Shown here one piece after another: positions 8,622 through 16,280 of a stretch of 64,000 nucleotides of DNA. The stretch covers positions 1 through 64,000 of the forward strand of contig NZ_ATXK01000009.1 in the NCBI RefSeq assembly GCF_000421645.1, given 5' to 3'. Numbering within the stretch: position 1 is the first letter of the stretch; every line of letters starts with the position of its first letter. Both the position numbers and the translations under genes were made by a program. Under the pieces are notes generated by a model. The model was given only the letters and a program-made list of their open reading frames with translations, was not told the origin of the DNA and ran no database searches. This DNA is from Aurantimonas coralicida DSM 14790. GTDB taxonomy: Bacteria > Pseudomonadota > Alphaproteobacteria > Rhizobiales > Rhizobiaceae.

Positions 8622-8686
8622 GCTTTCCCCCCTGATGCCGGGCGGTCGTGCCTGTCGTCAGGCCGCCGCCGCCGCTCCCACCGCAT

Positions 8687-8698
8687 CTGGTATGCAAT
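8687..8698 (+). promoter_or_regulatory. GntR/FCD operator-like site A
   Basis: CTGGTATGCAAT, two mismatches in the core from the best site at 13136. It lies 66 bases upstream of the CoA-transferase start codon, a position suited to control of the leftward operon. Confidence 0.5.
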
Positions 8699-8770
8699 AT
8701 CGGGCAATGGCAGGTCAACGGGCATAATCTCTGGCGGCCCATGCATCGTATTCTCGATGCGGAGGCTGAT

Positions 8771-8783
8771 ATTGGCATACAAT
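8771..8783 (-). promoter_or_regulatory. GntR/FCD operator-like site B
   Basis: ATTGGCATACAAT; read on the minus strand it contains TTGTATGCCAAT. The outer arms ATTG and CAAT are a perfect inverted repeat around five bases, as expected for a dimeric GntR protein. The surrounding bases (GATATTGGCATAC) resemble the reverse complement of site A. Confidence 0.5.
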
Positions 8784-8888
8784 GGTGCTCGTGCGGTGAT
8801 GACAGAGGGTGGGAAGATGTGGCCCGGACGCCTGAACCCCTCGGAAAATCGAATCCGGACCCGTTTTACGTCCCATGCCGTCTGCCAC

Positions 8889-8900
8889 TTTGGTATGGAA
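8889..8900 (+). promoter_or_regulatory. GntR/FCD operator-like site C
   Basis: TTTGGTATGGAA, matching the left half of the best site (TTTGGTATG) but not the right arm. It sits about 145 bases before the GntR start and may serve autoregulation. It is the weakest of the four copies. Confidence 0.4.
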
Positions 8901-9043
8901 CGCGGCCTGCGGCGACGTGAACGCCGCGAACCGTGCTATGCTGGGTGGCAAATGCACGGGGCCGACCCCGGCAAACGGGCATTCACGGATGGGGCCGAAC
9001 CGCGGGAACGCGGTGCAGGCGGACAAACGGCGACAGAGCGACG

Positions 9044-9754
9044 ATGACCAAAACGCAATCCGCGGTGGTGACCGCGTTTCCCCGCCGGGTCGATGCGACC
9101 CCGTCGCAGGATCTGAAACCGGCCCTCGTCGCCAATCGCATTCGCGAAATGATCCTGGAAAGCCAGCTTCTGCCGGGCGAGCCGGTGCGCGAGCGGGCCC
9201 TGTCGGAAATCCTGCAGGTGTCGCGCACGCCGCTGCGCGAGGCGCTGAAGATCCTGGCCTCGGAAGGGCTGGTGAAGCTGCATCCGCGGCGCGGCGCCAC
9301 CGTGGCGGTGCTCGGCGCCAATGATGTCCGCCATCTCCTGGAATTTCTCGGCGGGCTCGAGGCCTTTGCCGGCAAGCTGGCATGCCGCAATGCCACGCCG
9401 GAGGAATTGCGGGAGCTGCGGGCGCTGCACCACGAGATGCTGGCGTCCTATCTGCGCGGTGATCGCATCGGCTATTTCGATCGCAACCAGCAGATCCACC
9501 AGGCGCTGGTGCGCTGCGCCATGAACCCGGTGCTGGCCGAGCACCACAGGGTGGTGAACGCCCAGCTCTATCGCATCCGCTACGAGTGCAATTTGAAGAC
9601 CAACCGCTGGGAGGCGGCGATCAAGGAGCACGAGGCGATCCTCGACGCGCTGGAAGCGCGCGACGAGGCGGCGATCGAGAAACTCCTGGAAACCCACGTC
9701 CTGAAGGCGTTCGACCTGATGCAGGCGGCCGGCGACTTCGCCAAGGCGAAATAG
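9044..9754 (+). CDS. GntR-family regulator, FCD (FadR/VanR-like) subfamily
   Basis: A 236-residue transcription factor. A winged helix-turn-helix (REMILESQLLPGEPVRERALSE then VSRTPLREALKILASEGLV, about residues 28-75) is joined to an all-helical FCD effector domain that binds metal-chelated organic acids in relatives. I chose the ATG at 9044. The frame is open upstream to 8933, but the extra 37 residues are basic and low in family similarity. It diverges from the CoA-transferase operon, and TTGGTATGCCA-type elements lie there and upstream of the TRAP operon. Known uronate regulators of this subfamily (ExuR/UxuR) bind TTGGTATACCAA-like sites, which supports the pairing. The effector is probably an acid imported by the TRAP system. 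Confidence 0.9.
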   Translation: MTKTQSAVVTAFPRRVDATPSQDLKPALVANRIREMILESQLLPGEPVRERALSEILQVSRTPLREALKILASEGLVKLHPRRGATVAVLGANDVRHLLEFLGGLEAFAGKLACRNATPEELRELRALHHEMLASYLRGDRIGYFDRNQQIHQALVRCAMNPVLAEHHRVVNAQLYRIRYECNLKTNRWEAAIKEHEAILDALEARDEAAIEKLLETHVLKAFDLMQAAGDFAKAK

Positions 9755-9847
9755 CCGGGCCGCTGGGTCGGGCTGATCAGGACCAGCTAACCGGAGCCGG
9801 ACACCGGGCCGGCCAGGGAATCGCCCCGGACCGGCCGATGAGGCTGG

Positions 9848-11017
9848 TCAGGTGCGTGGGGTGCCGATGAGGCCGCGGGCGGCCAGATTGCGCATCAGCT
9901 GGGTGATGCCGAAGGTCCACTCGGGCGCCTTGTCGGTGTGGGTGACCGTGTTGACCAGCCGGCCGAGGCGCGGGCTGGCGATCTCGACCGTGTCGCCCAG
10001 CTTGTGGGTGAAGCCCTGGCCGGCGACGTCACGATCCTCGACCGGAGCAAAGAGCGTGCCCAGGAACAGCATGAAGCCGTCGGGATACTGGTGGTGGCGG
10101 CTGCAGGTCTGGGCGACGAGATCCAGCGGATCGCGACTGATCTCGCGCATCGAGCTACGCCCTTCTAGGACGTAGCCGTCGGTGCCGGTGACCGTCAGGT
10201 CGAGCTCGGCGGCGCGCACGTCGTCCATGGTGAAGCGGTCGTCGAACAGCCGGATCAGCGGGCCGATGGACGAGGAGGCGTTGTTGTCCTTGGCCTTGCC
10301 GAGGAGCAGCGCGCTGCGGCCTTCCACGTCGCGCAGATTGACGTCGTTGCCGAGCGTCGCGCCGACGACCTCGCCGCGCGAATTGGCGGCCAGCACCACT
10401 TCCGGCTCCGGGTTGTTCCAGGCCGAGGAGGGCAGGATGCCGATCTCGGCGGCATGGCCGACCGAGGACAGGACCGGCGCCTTGGTGAAGACCTCGGCAT
10501 CCGGGCCGATGCCGACTTCCAGATATTGCGACCAGTAGCCGCCTTTCTGCAGGACTTCCTTGGCGTGGCTCGCCTCGGGTGAACCGGCCTTGATGTCGGA
10601 GAGGGCGCCGCCGATGACCGCGGCGATCTCCTCGCGGATCGCCTTGGCACGGGCGAAATCGCCCTTGGCGCGTTCCTCGATCACCCGCTCGACCATGGAG
10701 CGCGCGAAGGTGACGCCGCAGGCCTTCACCGCCTGCAGATCGCAGGGTGCCAAGAGATGCGGGCGGGTCGAATCCGACGGGGAAGCCGACAGGATCTCTT
10801 CGGCGGACCAGCTCTTGCCGCCGCTCGCGCTGGCGAGGCGGGCGACCGGGTCCTTCGTCTCGAGAAGCTCGGACATGGTCGCGGCGACGGCCGAGACATC
10901 GACGAAACGGTCGCCCTTCAGGACGACGACGGTCGGGCCGGAGACTTCGGGATCGTGGATGCGGCCGACGAGGATGGCATCGCCATGGTCGGCGGGAAGA
11001 TAGTCGGACAGTGTCAT
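9848..11017 (-). CDS. Fumarylacetoacetate-hydrolase-family dehydratase, XylX-like
   Basis: A 389-residue FAH-fold enzyme. The size and N-terminal extension match the subgroup that includes Caulobacter XylX, a 2-keto-3-deoxy-xylonate/arabinonate dehydratase giving 2-oxoglutarate semialdehyde. It is longer than acylpyruvases of the same fold (about 220-280 residues). The metal-site segment is visible as NNPEPEVVLAANSRGE, followed by GNDVNLRDVEG. I placed the start at the ATG of MTLSDYLPADHGDA (11017), since the in-frame open stretch upstream overlaps the neighbouring gene and is not family-like. It is last in the leftward operon with a dehydrogenase and an amidohydrolase-family gene. Substrate specificity is inferred; a diketo-acid hydrolase is the main alternative. 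Confidence 0.85.
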   Translation of the reverse strand: MTLSDYLPADHGDAILVGRIHDPEVSGPTVVVLKGDRFVDVSAVAATMSELLETKDPVARLASASGGKSWSAEEILSASPSDSTRPHLLAPCDLQAVKACGVTFARSMVERVIEERAKGDFARAKAIREEIAAVIGGALSDIKAGSPEASHAKEVLQKGGYWSQYLEVGIGPDAEVFTKAPVLSSVGHAAEIGILPSSAWNNPEPEVVLAANSRGEVVGATLGNDVNLRDVEGRSALLLGKAKDNNASSSIGPLIRLFDDRFTMDDVRAAELDLTVTGTDGYVLEGRSSMREISRDPLDLVAQTCSRHHQYPDGFMLFLGTLFAPVEDRDVAGQGFTHKLGDTVEIASPRLGRLVNTVTHTDKAPEWTFGITQLMRNLAARGLIGTPRT

Positions 11018-11157
11018 GGCGGGCTTCCTGTTGGCGGCGGGGCCGGCGCGAATGCGCGTCGGCGATGGCCGGTAGGGATCACATCGGGCGTGGCCTGCGC
11101 AACCCTTTCGGGCGGTCTTTGCGAGGCCAGGCGACGCGGTTCGTCGCCGGGCGCGAG

Positions 11158-12075
11158 TCAGGCGAAGCGGTAGAGCCGCCGGGCGTTGTCGGCGAACAGG
11201 GCGGCGCGCTCGTCGCGGGAGAAATCCGCCGTGATCTGCGAGAAGCCCTCGAAGATCGTGCGGTAGGAGGCGACGAGGCTGTCGACCGGGAAATTGCTGG
11301 CGAACATGCAGCGCGCAACGCCGAAGGTCTCGATGGTCGTCAGCACGATCTCGCGGTTGCTCTCGGCGGTCCAGGGCGCACCCGGCACGCCGAGGCCGGA
11401 AATCTTCACGGCGACATTCGGTGCCTCGGCGAAACGTCTCATCGCCGCCGCCCAGGCGTCGAGGCCTTCGCGGCTGCGGTCGGAGGGCAGGCCGGTGTGG
11501 TTGAGGATGATCTGCGTATGCGGGAAGGCCGCCGCCAGATCGGCGGCTTCCTCCAGATGCCACCAGGGTGTCTGCAGGTCGAAGGACAGGCCGTGCGGTT
11601 CCAGCAGCGCGAAGCCGCGCCGCCAGGTCATGTCGCCCATCGATCCGGGCGCATCACGCACCACCGCGCCCGGAGCGCCGGCGGCCTTCGGCTTGTGGCG
11701 GACGCCGCGCACGCGGGGATAGGCGCTCTGGCGCGCCAGAACGTCGCCGACGTCATCGGCATCGAGCCAGGCCTGGCAGACCACGGCATCGGGAAAGCCG
11801 TTCGCCTCGGCGATGCCGTGGATCCAGGCGGTCTCGCCGACCGGGTCGCCCGGGTCCCATTCGGTCTCGATATAGACGCTGCCGGCAAGGCTCAGCCCGG
11901 CCATGTCGCGGCGAAAATCATCCGGCATGTAGTCGCGCCGGATGGCGCTGTAGTCGCCATAGCGAAACGGGATCGGCGGCGCGTCGCACAGCCAGGGCAG
12001 GTAGTTCTCGCTGATCTTCCACAGATGATGGTGGGCATCGACGATGGCGAGGTCGTCGAGAAGGGGCAGGTCCAT
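11158..12075 (-). CDS. Amidohydrolase-family (Amidohydro_2) lactonase-like enzyme
   Basis: A TIM-barrel metal-dependent hydrolase of the group that includes L-fuconolactonase, galactarolactone isomerase and 2-pyrone-4,6-dicarboxylate lactonase. The N-terminal metal motif is VDAHHHLW (about residues 12-19), the mid-barrel histidine is in ILNHTGLPSD, and the C-terminal aspartate is in SNFPVDS. Length is 305 residues. It is the middle gene of a leftward operon, between a 3-hydroxyisobutyrate-dehydrogenase-like gene and the XylX-like gene. In that setting hydrolysis or isomerisation of a sugar-acid lactone is the natural role. Which lactone is not decidable from sequence. Confidence 0.85.
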   Translation of the reverse strand: MDLPLLDDLAIVDAHHHLWKISENYLPWLCDAPPIPFRYGDYSAIRRDYMPDDFRRDMAGLSLAGSVYIETEWDPGDPVGETAWIHGIAEANGFPDAVVCQAWLDADDVGDVLARQSAYPRVRGVRHKPKAAGAPGAVVRDAPGSMGDMTWRRGFALLEPHGLSFDLQTPWWHLEEAADLAAAFPHTQIILNHTGLPSDRSREGLDAWAAAMRRFAEAPNVAVKISGLGVPGAPWTAESNREIVLTTIETFGVARCMFASNFPVDSLVASYRTIFEGFSQITADFSRDERAALFADNARRLYRFA

Positions 12076-12165
12076 GGCGGTCTCCCGTGAGGCTGGCGAA
12101 GGGCAGGGCCGCCGGCGCTCGAAGGTCCAGTTGAACCCCCGATGCGCCGCCGGCGTCGCGAGGCG

Positions 12166-13044
12166 TCAGGCCTTGCGGCCGACCTTCGGAAGGAGCTTCA
12201 CGACGGCCGAGCCGTCAAGTTCGCCATCGCCCTGCGCGACCAGCATGCGGAACATCGTCATGGCCTGGGCGCTCATCGGAAGAGCGAGATGCTGGGCCTT
12301 GGTGGCCGAATGCAGCATCTCGAAATCCTTCAGGATCTGGCGGGCATAGCCGCGCGGCGCGAAATCCTCCTCCACCATGCGCGGATAGATCGCCTGCAGG
12401 ACCGCCGAATTGCCCAGCCCCGGCTCCAGCGCGTGCGGGATCTTGGCGGCGTCGACGCCATAGGCCTGGGCCAGGCGCAGCGCTTCGGCAGCGACGCAGT
12501 AATTGGTCAGGCACAGCACCTGGTTGACCAGCTTGGTCGCCTGGCCGGTGCCGATGGCGCCCATATGGGTGGCGCGGCCAAGCTGCTCGAGCATCGGCGT
12601 GACCGCCTCCGCCGCCGGCTCGGAGCCACCGAACATGATCGCCAGATTGCCGGTCTCGGCAGCGCCCGGCCCGCCGGAGACCGGGGCATCGACGAACCGG
12701 CCGCCAACCGCCTCGATCGCCGCGGCGACCTGGTGCGTCACCGCCATCTCGGTGGTCGAGAAGTCGACCACGGTGCGGCCCGACAGCTTGCGCGAGGCGA
12801 CGAGGCCGTCCGCGCCCGTGACGACGGACGCCACCGCGTCGCTGGTGGTCAGGCACAGCGTGATGATGTCGGCCTCGGCGCAGAGAGCGGCCAGCGAGCC
12901 GGCCGGCTCGACGCCCCAGGCGGCAGCGGCCGTGACCTTCTCCGCCTCACGGTCGTGGCCGATCACGCGATAGTCCAGTTCGCGCAGCCGCTTGGTGAAG
13001 CCGCTGCCCATCAGGCCCAGGCCGATGAATCCGATCGTCGTCAT
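12166..13044 (-). CDS. NAD(P)-dependent 3-hydroxyisobutyrate-dehydrogenase-family oxidoreductase
   Basis: A beta-hydroxyacid dehydrogenase (292 residues) that oxidises a 3-hydroxy acid or reduces a semialdehyde. The Rossmann loop is FIGLGLMGSGF at the N-terminus, the substrate loop is DAPVSGGPGAAETG, and the catalytic lysine lies in GQATKLVNQ. I chose the ATG at 13044 because GGGAGGA sits eight bases ahead of it; the longer open frame to 13284 runs across the divergent promoter. It heads a leftward operon with the amidohydrolase and XylX-like genes, diverging from the TRAP transporter. Tartronate semialdehyde reductase and L-threonate dehydrogenase belong to the same family, so the substrate is open. 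Confidence 0.88.
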   Translation of the reverse strand: MTTIGFIGLGLMGSGFTKRLRELDYRVIGHDREAEKVTAAAAWGVEPAGSLAALCAEADIITLCLTTSDAVASVVTGADGLVASRKLSGRTVVDFSTTEMAVTHQVAAAIEAVGGRFVDAPVSGGPGAAETGNLAIMFGGSEPAAEAVTPMLEQLGRATHMGAIGTGQATKLVNQVLCLTNYCVAAEALRLAQAYGVDAAKIPHALEPGLGNSAVLQAIYPRMVEEDFAPRGYARQILKDFEMLHSATKAQHLALPMSAQAMTMFRMLVAQGDGELDGSAVVKLLPKVGRKA

Positions 13045-13135
13045 GTTCCGTCCTCCCATGTGCGCCCCGCCCTCTCGACGCGGCGCGAAAACCTGCCGGC
13101 CCGATCGTCCTCCGCACCGGGCTAGGCAAATGTAA

Positions 13136-13150
13136 TTTGGTATGCCAGAA
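13136..13150 (+). promoter_or_regulatory. GntR/FCD operator-like site D (best copy)
   Basis: TTTGGTATGCCAGAA contains TGG-N4-CCA arms that are perfectly inverted and the full core TTGGTATGCCA. It lies between the dehydrogenase operon (leftward, start 13044) and the TRAP operon (rightward, start 13220), where one bound dimer could control both. Its similarity to three sites next to the GntR gene some 4 kb away ties the two divergent loci together. Confidence 0.55.
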
Positions 13151-13219
13151 TTCTCTAGTCCGTTGGAGGAGCCTTTGGCAAACGGACGGGGGACAATCGT
13201 CAATTCGGGAGGAAACGAC

Positions 13220-14218
13220 GTGTCATTGATCAAGAAACTCGCTCTGGGGCTTGCTGCCTGTGGGTTCTCGCTTGCTGGCGCCACCGCCGGCGCACAGGCC
13301 GTGGACTTGCGTTACGCCCATGTGGGCTCGGAAGGTGACATCCAGCATTGGTATGCGGAACGCGCGAAGGAGCGGATTCCGGAGGCGACGGAGGAGCGTG
13401 TCACCGTCACCGTCTTCCCGAATTCGCAACTCGGCGGCGTGCAGGAACTGATCGACGGCGTGCGCAGCGGCTCGATCTCCATGGGGCACCATGAATTCGC
13501 CTCGCTGGCGCAGCTCGTCGACGACATCGCGGTGTTCTCGGCACCCTTCGTCTATCGCGACGGCGCCCATGCTCTGGCCGCCACCGATCCGCAGACCTCC
13601 GACGTCATGCAGGAATTCAACGCGCAGCTCGTCGAGAAGGGCGGCATGCGCATCATCGGCCGGCTGTTCCGCGGCGCCCGGCAGATGACCGCCAACCAGG
13701 CGGTCCGGACGCCGGCCGACCTGGAGGGCAAGCCCTTCCGAGGCGTGCCGCTGCAGCTCTGGACGACGATGGTCTCCGGCTTCGGCGCCATCCCGACCCC
13801 GGTGGAGGTCAGCGAGCTGCCGACCGCGCTGATGACCGGCATGGTCGTCGGTCAGGAAAACCCGCTCACCATGATCAACGCCAACGGCCTCTACGAGGTA
13901 CAGACCCACGTCATGCTGACCGGCCACATGCAGAACGTGCTGCCGGTCTTCATCAACGAGGATGTCTGGCAGTCGATCGACGAGAAGGACCAGACCGCGA
14001 TCCTGGAAACCCTCGACACGCTGGCCGACGAGACGCTCGAGCAGGCGATGACGGCGGAAAAGGACCTCGTCGGCGAACTCACCGACAAGGGCATGACCTT
14101 CATCACCGAAGCCGACGGCCTCGACATCGAAGCCTTCCGCGCCGGCGTCGACGCCCAGGTCGCCAAGGACTTCCCGAGCTGGGGTCCGTACATGGAGCGC
14201 ATCCGCGCCATCCAGTAG
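13220..14218 (+). CDS. dctP: TRAP transporter solute-binding protein, DctP family
   Basis: The periplasmic receptor of a TRAP transporter, which delivers an organic acid (C4-dicarboxylate, sugar acid or similar) to the membrane subunits. A signal peptide is visible: Lys-Lys, then a hydrophobic run, with likely cleavage after GATAGAQA. The mature part has the DctP pattern (LRYAHVGSEGD near the start, NSQLGGVQELIDGVRSGS, then FRGVPLQLW with the ligand-contacting arginine of FRG in its usual place). I chose a GTG start at 13220 because GGGAGGAAAC precedes it exactly; an upstream in-frame ATG (13142) falls inside the operator. A stable stem-loop follows the gene. Confidence 0.92.
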   Translation: MSLIKKLALGLAACGFSLAGATAGAQAVDLRYAHVGSEGDIQHWYAERAKERIPEATEERVTVTVFPNSQLGGVQELIDGVRSGSISMGHHEFASLAQLVDDIAVFSAPFVYRDGAHALAATDPQTSDVMQEFNAQLVEKGGMRIIGRLFRGARQMTANQAVRTPADLEGKPFRGVPLQLWTTMVSGFGAIPTPVEVSELPTALMTGMVVGQENPLTMINANGLYEVQTHVMLTGHMQNVLPVFINEDVWQSIDEKDQTAILETLDTLADETLEQAMTAEKDLVGELTDKGMTFITEADGLDIEAFRAGVDAQVAKDFPSWGPYMERIRAIQ

Positions 14219-14237
14219 GCCACGATCGACAACCCGC

Positions 14238-14266
14238 GAACCCCTGCCGCCTGCCGGTGGGGGTTC
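14238..14266 (+). terminator. Intercistronic stem-loop after dctP
   Basis: GAACCCC (14238-14244) pairs with GGGGTTC (14260-14266), and the stem continues inward through two G-U pairs to CCG/CGG around a five-base loop, about 12 pairs in all. No T-run follows, so a full terminator is unlikely. Such hairpins behind binding-protein genes commonly stabilise the upstream message, giving receptor in excess over permease. The function here is inferred. Confidence 0.5.
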
Positions 14267-14284
14267 CCTGCCGTGGATTGTGCC

Positions 14285-14866
14285 ATGAGCGATCTCAATT
14301 CCGACGACTATCTCGACGTCACCCATGCCGATGCCCGGGTGGGCACGGCCGACCGCGTTCTCGAACCGGTCCGGCGGGTGTTCCGCGCCGTTTCGGTGCT
14401 GCTTCTGGCGGTGATGATCGGCCTGCCGGTGCTGCAGGTGGTGCTGCGGCAGTTCTTCTCGCGACCCTTCATGGGCGCCGAGGAACTGGCGCGTTTCATG
14501 CTGATCTGCGTGGTGTTCGTGACGCTGCCCTATGTCGTCTCGTCCGGCGCCTCGATCCGCATGGAAGAGGTGCTGTCGGCCCTGCCCGAGCGGCTGCGCC
14601 GGGTGCTGCGGGTGGCGATCCCGGCCACCGGCGGCCTCGCCTTCGCCGTGGCCGCGACCTCGGTCGCCATAGCCACGCTGCGCAATCTCGACAATGCGAC
14701 GCCGACGCTGAACATCCCCTACTGGATCTTCTTCGCGTCCGGCTTCCTCGGTCTGACGCTGGCGGCCGTCGAATGCGCGCTGCAGACCCTGAAGGCCTGG
14801 CGCCATGACCCCCTCTACGTGACCTTCGCGCAGGAACAGCCGAGCGAAGACGTGGTGCACATCTAG
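14285..14866 (+). CDS. dctQ: TRAP transporter small membrane subunit, DctQ family
   Basis: The four-helix small permease subunit that pairs with DctM. Hydrophobic segments lie at about residues 34-54, 73-90, 112-135 and 148-165. The FSRPFMGAEELARFMLICVVF segment matches the conserved region of the family (F/W-x-G-x-E-E-x-A-R). The start is either the ATG at 14285 or a GTG at 14273. The purine-rich GGTGGGGG at 14256-14263 is better spaced for the GTG but is part of the stem-loop, so I keep the ATG. Length from the ATG is 193 residues. It is the second gene of the TRAP operon. Confidence 0.88.
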   Translation: MSDLNSDDYLDVTHADARVGTADRVLEPVRRVFRAVSVLLLAVMIGLPVLQVVLRQFFSRPFMGAEELARFMLICVVFVTLPYVVSSGASIRMEEVLSALPERLRRVLRVAIPATGGLAFAVAATSVAIATLRNLDNATPTLNIPYWIFFASGFLGLTLAAVECALQTLKAWRHDPLYVTFAQEQPSEDVVHI

Positions 14867-14894
14867 GGCCACGCGCCCGCACGAGGCCTATTCG

Positions 14895-16175
14895 ATGAGC
14901 AGTTTCGCAATTCTGGGCGGCTTTGCGCTGTCCTTCCTTCTGGGCTGGCCGGTGGTACTGGCCATCCTGATCCCGTCGGTGCTGTACGTCCTTCTCGGCA
15001 ACATCCCGATCGAGCTGATCGGCCAGCGCATGAGCTACGCGCTGGATTCCTTTCCGCTGGTGGCCGTGCCGATCTTCATCTTCGTCGGCAATCTGATGAA
15101 CCAGGCCGGCATCACCGAGCGCATCTTCAAGTTCGCCGACACGCTGGTCGGCCGGGTGCCGGGCGGGCTGGGCCAGGTCAATGTCGTCTCCAGCCTGATC
15201 TTCTCGGGCATGAGCGGCGCGGCGCTCGCCGATGTCGGCGGTCTCGGCAAGATCGAGGTGAAGGCGATGGCCGAGCGCGGCTTCGACCGCGGTTTTGCCG
15301 GCGCCCTGACCGGCGCCTCGGCGGTGGTCGGGCCGATCTTCCCGCCGTCGATCCCGCTGATCATCTACGGCTCGGTGACCAGCGTCTCGATCGTGCAGCT
15401 GCTGCTCGCCGGCATCATCCCGGCGGTCATGTGCGTGATCCTCTTGATGATCACCGTGGCGATCCTTGCCTATCGCAACGACTTCCCGCGCTCGGAGCGC
15501 TGGCCGACCCTGCGCCAGCTCGGCGCCGATTTCGTCCCGGCGCTGCCGGCCCTGATGACCCCGGTGCTGCTCGTCGCCGGGATGCTGCTCGGCTATTTCA
15601 CGCCGACGGAAGCGGCGGCGGTCACGGTGGTCTACGTGCTCCTGATCAGCGGTCTCGTCTATCGCACGCTCACCGTCGAGCATCTGCTCAGCTCCGCCTA
15701 TGAGACAGTGAAGAGCAGCTCGGCCATCCTGATCATCGTCGCCGCGGCGTCGATCTTCGGCTGGATCCTGGCGATCGAGCAGATCCCGCAGATGGCGGCG
15801 CGCTGGCTTTTGACCGTCAGCACCGATCCGCTGATGCTGCTCCTGGTGGTGAACGTGCTGCTGCTGATCGTCGGCATGTTCCTGGACTCGACCACGGCGA
15901 CGCTGCTGGTCGTGCCGATCATCGCCCAGCCGCTGCACATGGCGGGCGTCGATCCGGTGCATCTGGGCATCGTGACGATCTTCAACCTGATGCTGGGCCT
16001 CCTGACCCCGCCGATGGGGCTGGCGCTGTTCCTGCTCAGCGACATCACGCGGGTGTCGATGCGGCAGATCCTGATCAAGATGATGCCGCTCTACGTGCCG
16101 CTGGTGCTGACGCTGGTCATCCTGACGGTGTTCCCGGAAGTCTCGCTTTGGCTGCCGAAGATGATCCGCAACTAG
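14895..16175 (+). CDS. dctM: TRAP transporter large membrane subunit, DctM family
   Basis: The large permease subunit (426 residues, about 12 membrane segments) that transports substrate with a sodium or proton gradient. Typical conserved stretches are visible: LDSFPLVAVPIFIFVGNLMNQAG, SGAALADVGGLGKIEVKAM, GPIFPPSIPLIIYG and LTPPMGLALFLLSDI. The gene follows dctQ by 28 bases and completes a dctP-dctQ-dctM operon. A strong intrinsic terminator lies about 45 bases downstream. The nearest enzymes suggest a sugar acid or its lactone as cargo, but TRAP substrates cannot be read reliably from sequence. Confidence 0.93.
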   Translation: MSSFAILGGFALSFLLGWPVVLAILIPSVLYVLLGNIPIELIGQRMSYALDSFPLVAVPIFIFVGNLMNQAGITERIFKFADTLVGRVPGGLGQVNVVSSLIFSGMSGAALADVGGLGKIEVKAMAERGFDRGFAGALTGASAVVGPIFPPSIPLIIYGSVTSVSIVQLLLAGIIPAVMCVILLMITVAILAYRNDFPRSERWPTLRQLGADFVPALPALMTPVLLVAGMLLGYFTPTEAAAVTVVYVLLISGLVYRTLTVEHLLSSAYETVKSSSAILIIVAAASIFGWILAIEQIPQMAARWLLTVSTDPLMLLLVVNVLLLIVGMFLDSTTATLLVVPIIAQPLHMAGVDPVHLGIVTIFNLMLGLLTPPMGLALFLLSDITRVSMRQILIKMMPLYVPLVLTLVILTVFPEVSLWLPKMIRN

Positions 16176-16219
16176 GCGGCACGTCGCCCGCAAGCGGCGA
16201 TCCGAACACCGCGCGTCCA

Positions 16220-16252
16220 CGACCCCGCCGGAACCCGGCGGGGTCGTTGCCG
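16220..16252 (+). terminator. Intrinsic terminator of the TRAP operon
   Basis: A perfect 12-base-pair GC-rich stem (CGACCCCGCCGG / CCGGCGGGGTCG, 16220-16231 and 16235-16246) with a three-base loop, followed by TTGCCGTTT. It stands between dctM and the next gene. Confidence 0.75.
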
Positions 16253-16280
16253 TTTGGCCCCCGCAACGGAAAGGGCCGAC

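Larger units (their letters stand above)
8622..9043. other. Gene-free divergent regulatory region with three operator-like sites
   Basis: About 420 bases separate the CoA-transferase gene (leftward) from the GntR gene (rightward). No open frame here resembles a protein. It holds three copies of a YTGGTATGCCA-like element: CTGGTATGCAAT at 8687-8698, ATTGGCATACAAT at 8771-8783 (inverted; perfect ATTG/CAAT arms) and TTTGGTATGGAA at 8889-8900. A fourth, best copy lies at 13136-13150. These look like binding sites of the adjacent FCD-type GntR regulator. Clear -35/-10 boxes were not recognised. Confidence 0.6.
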
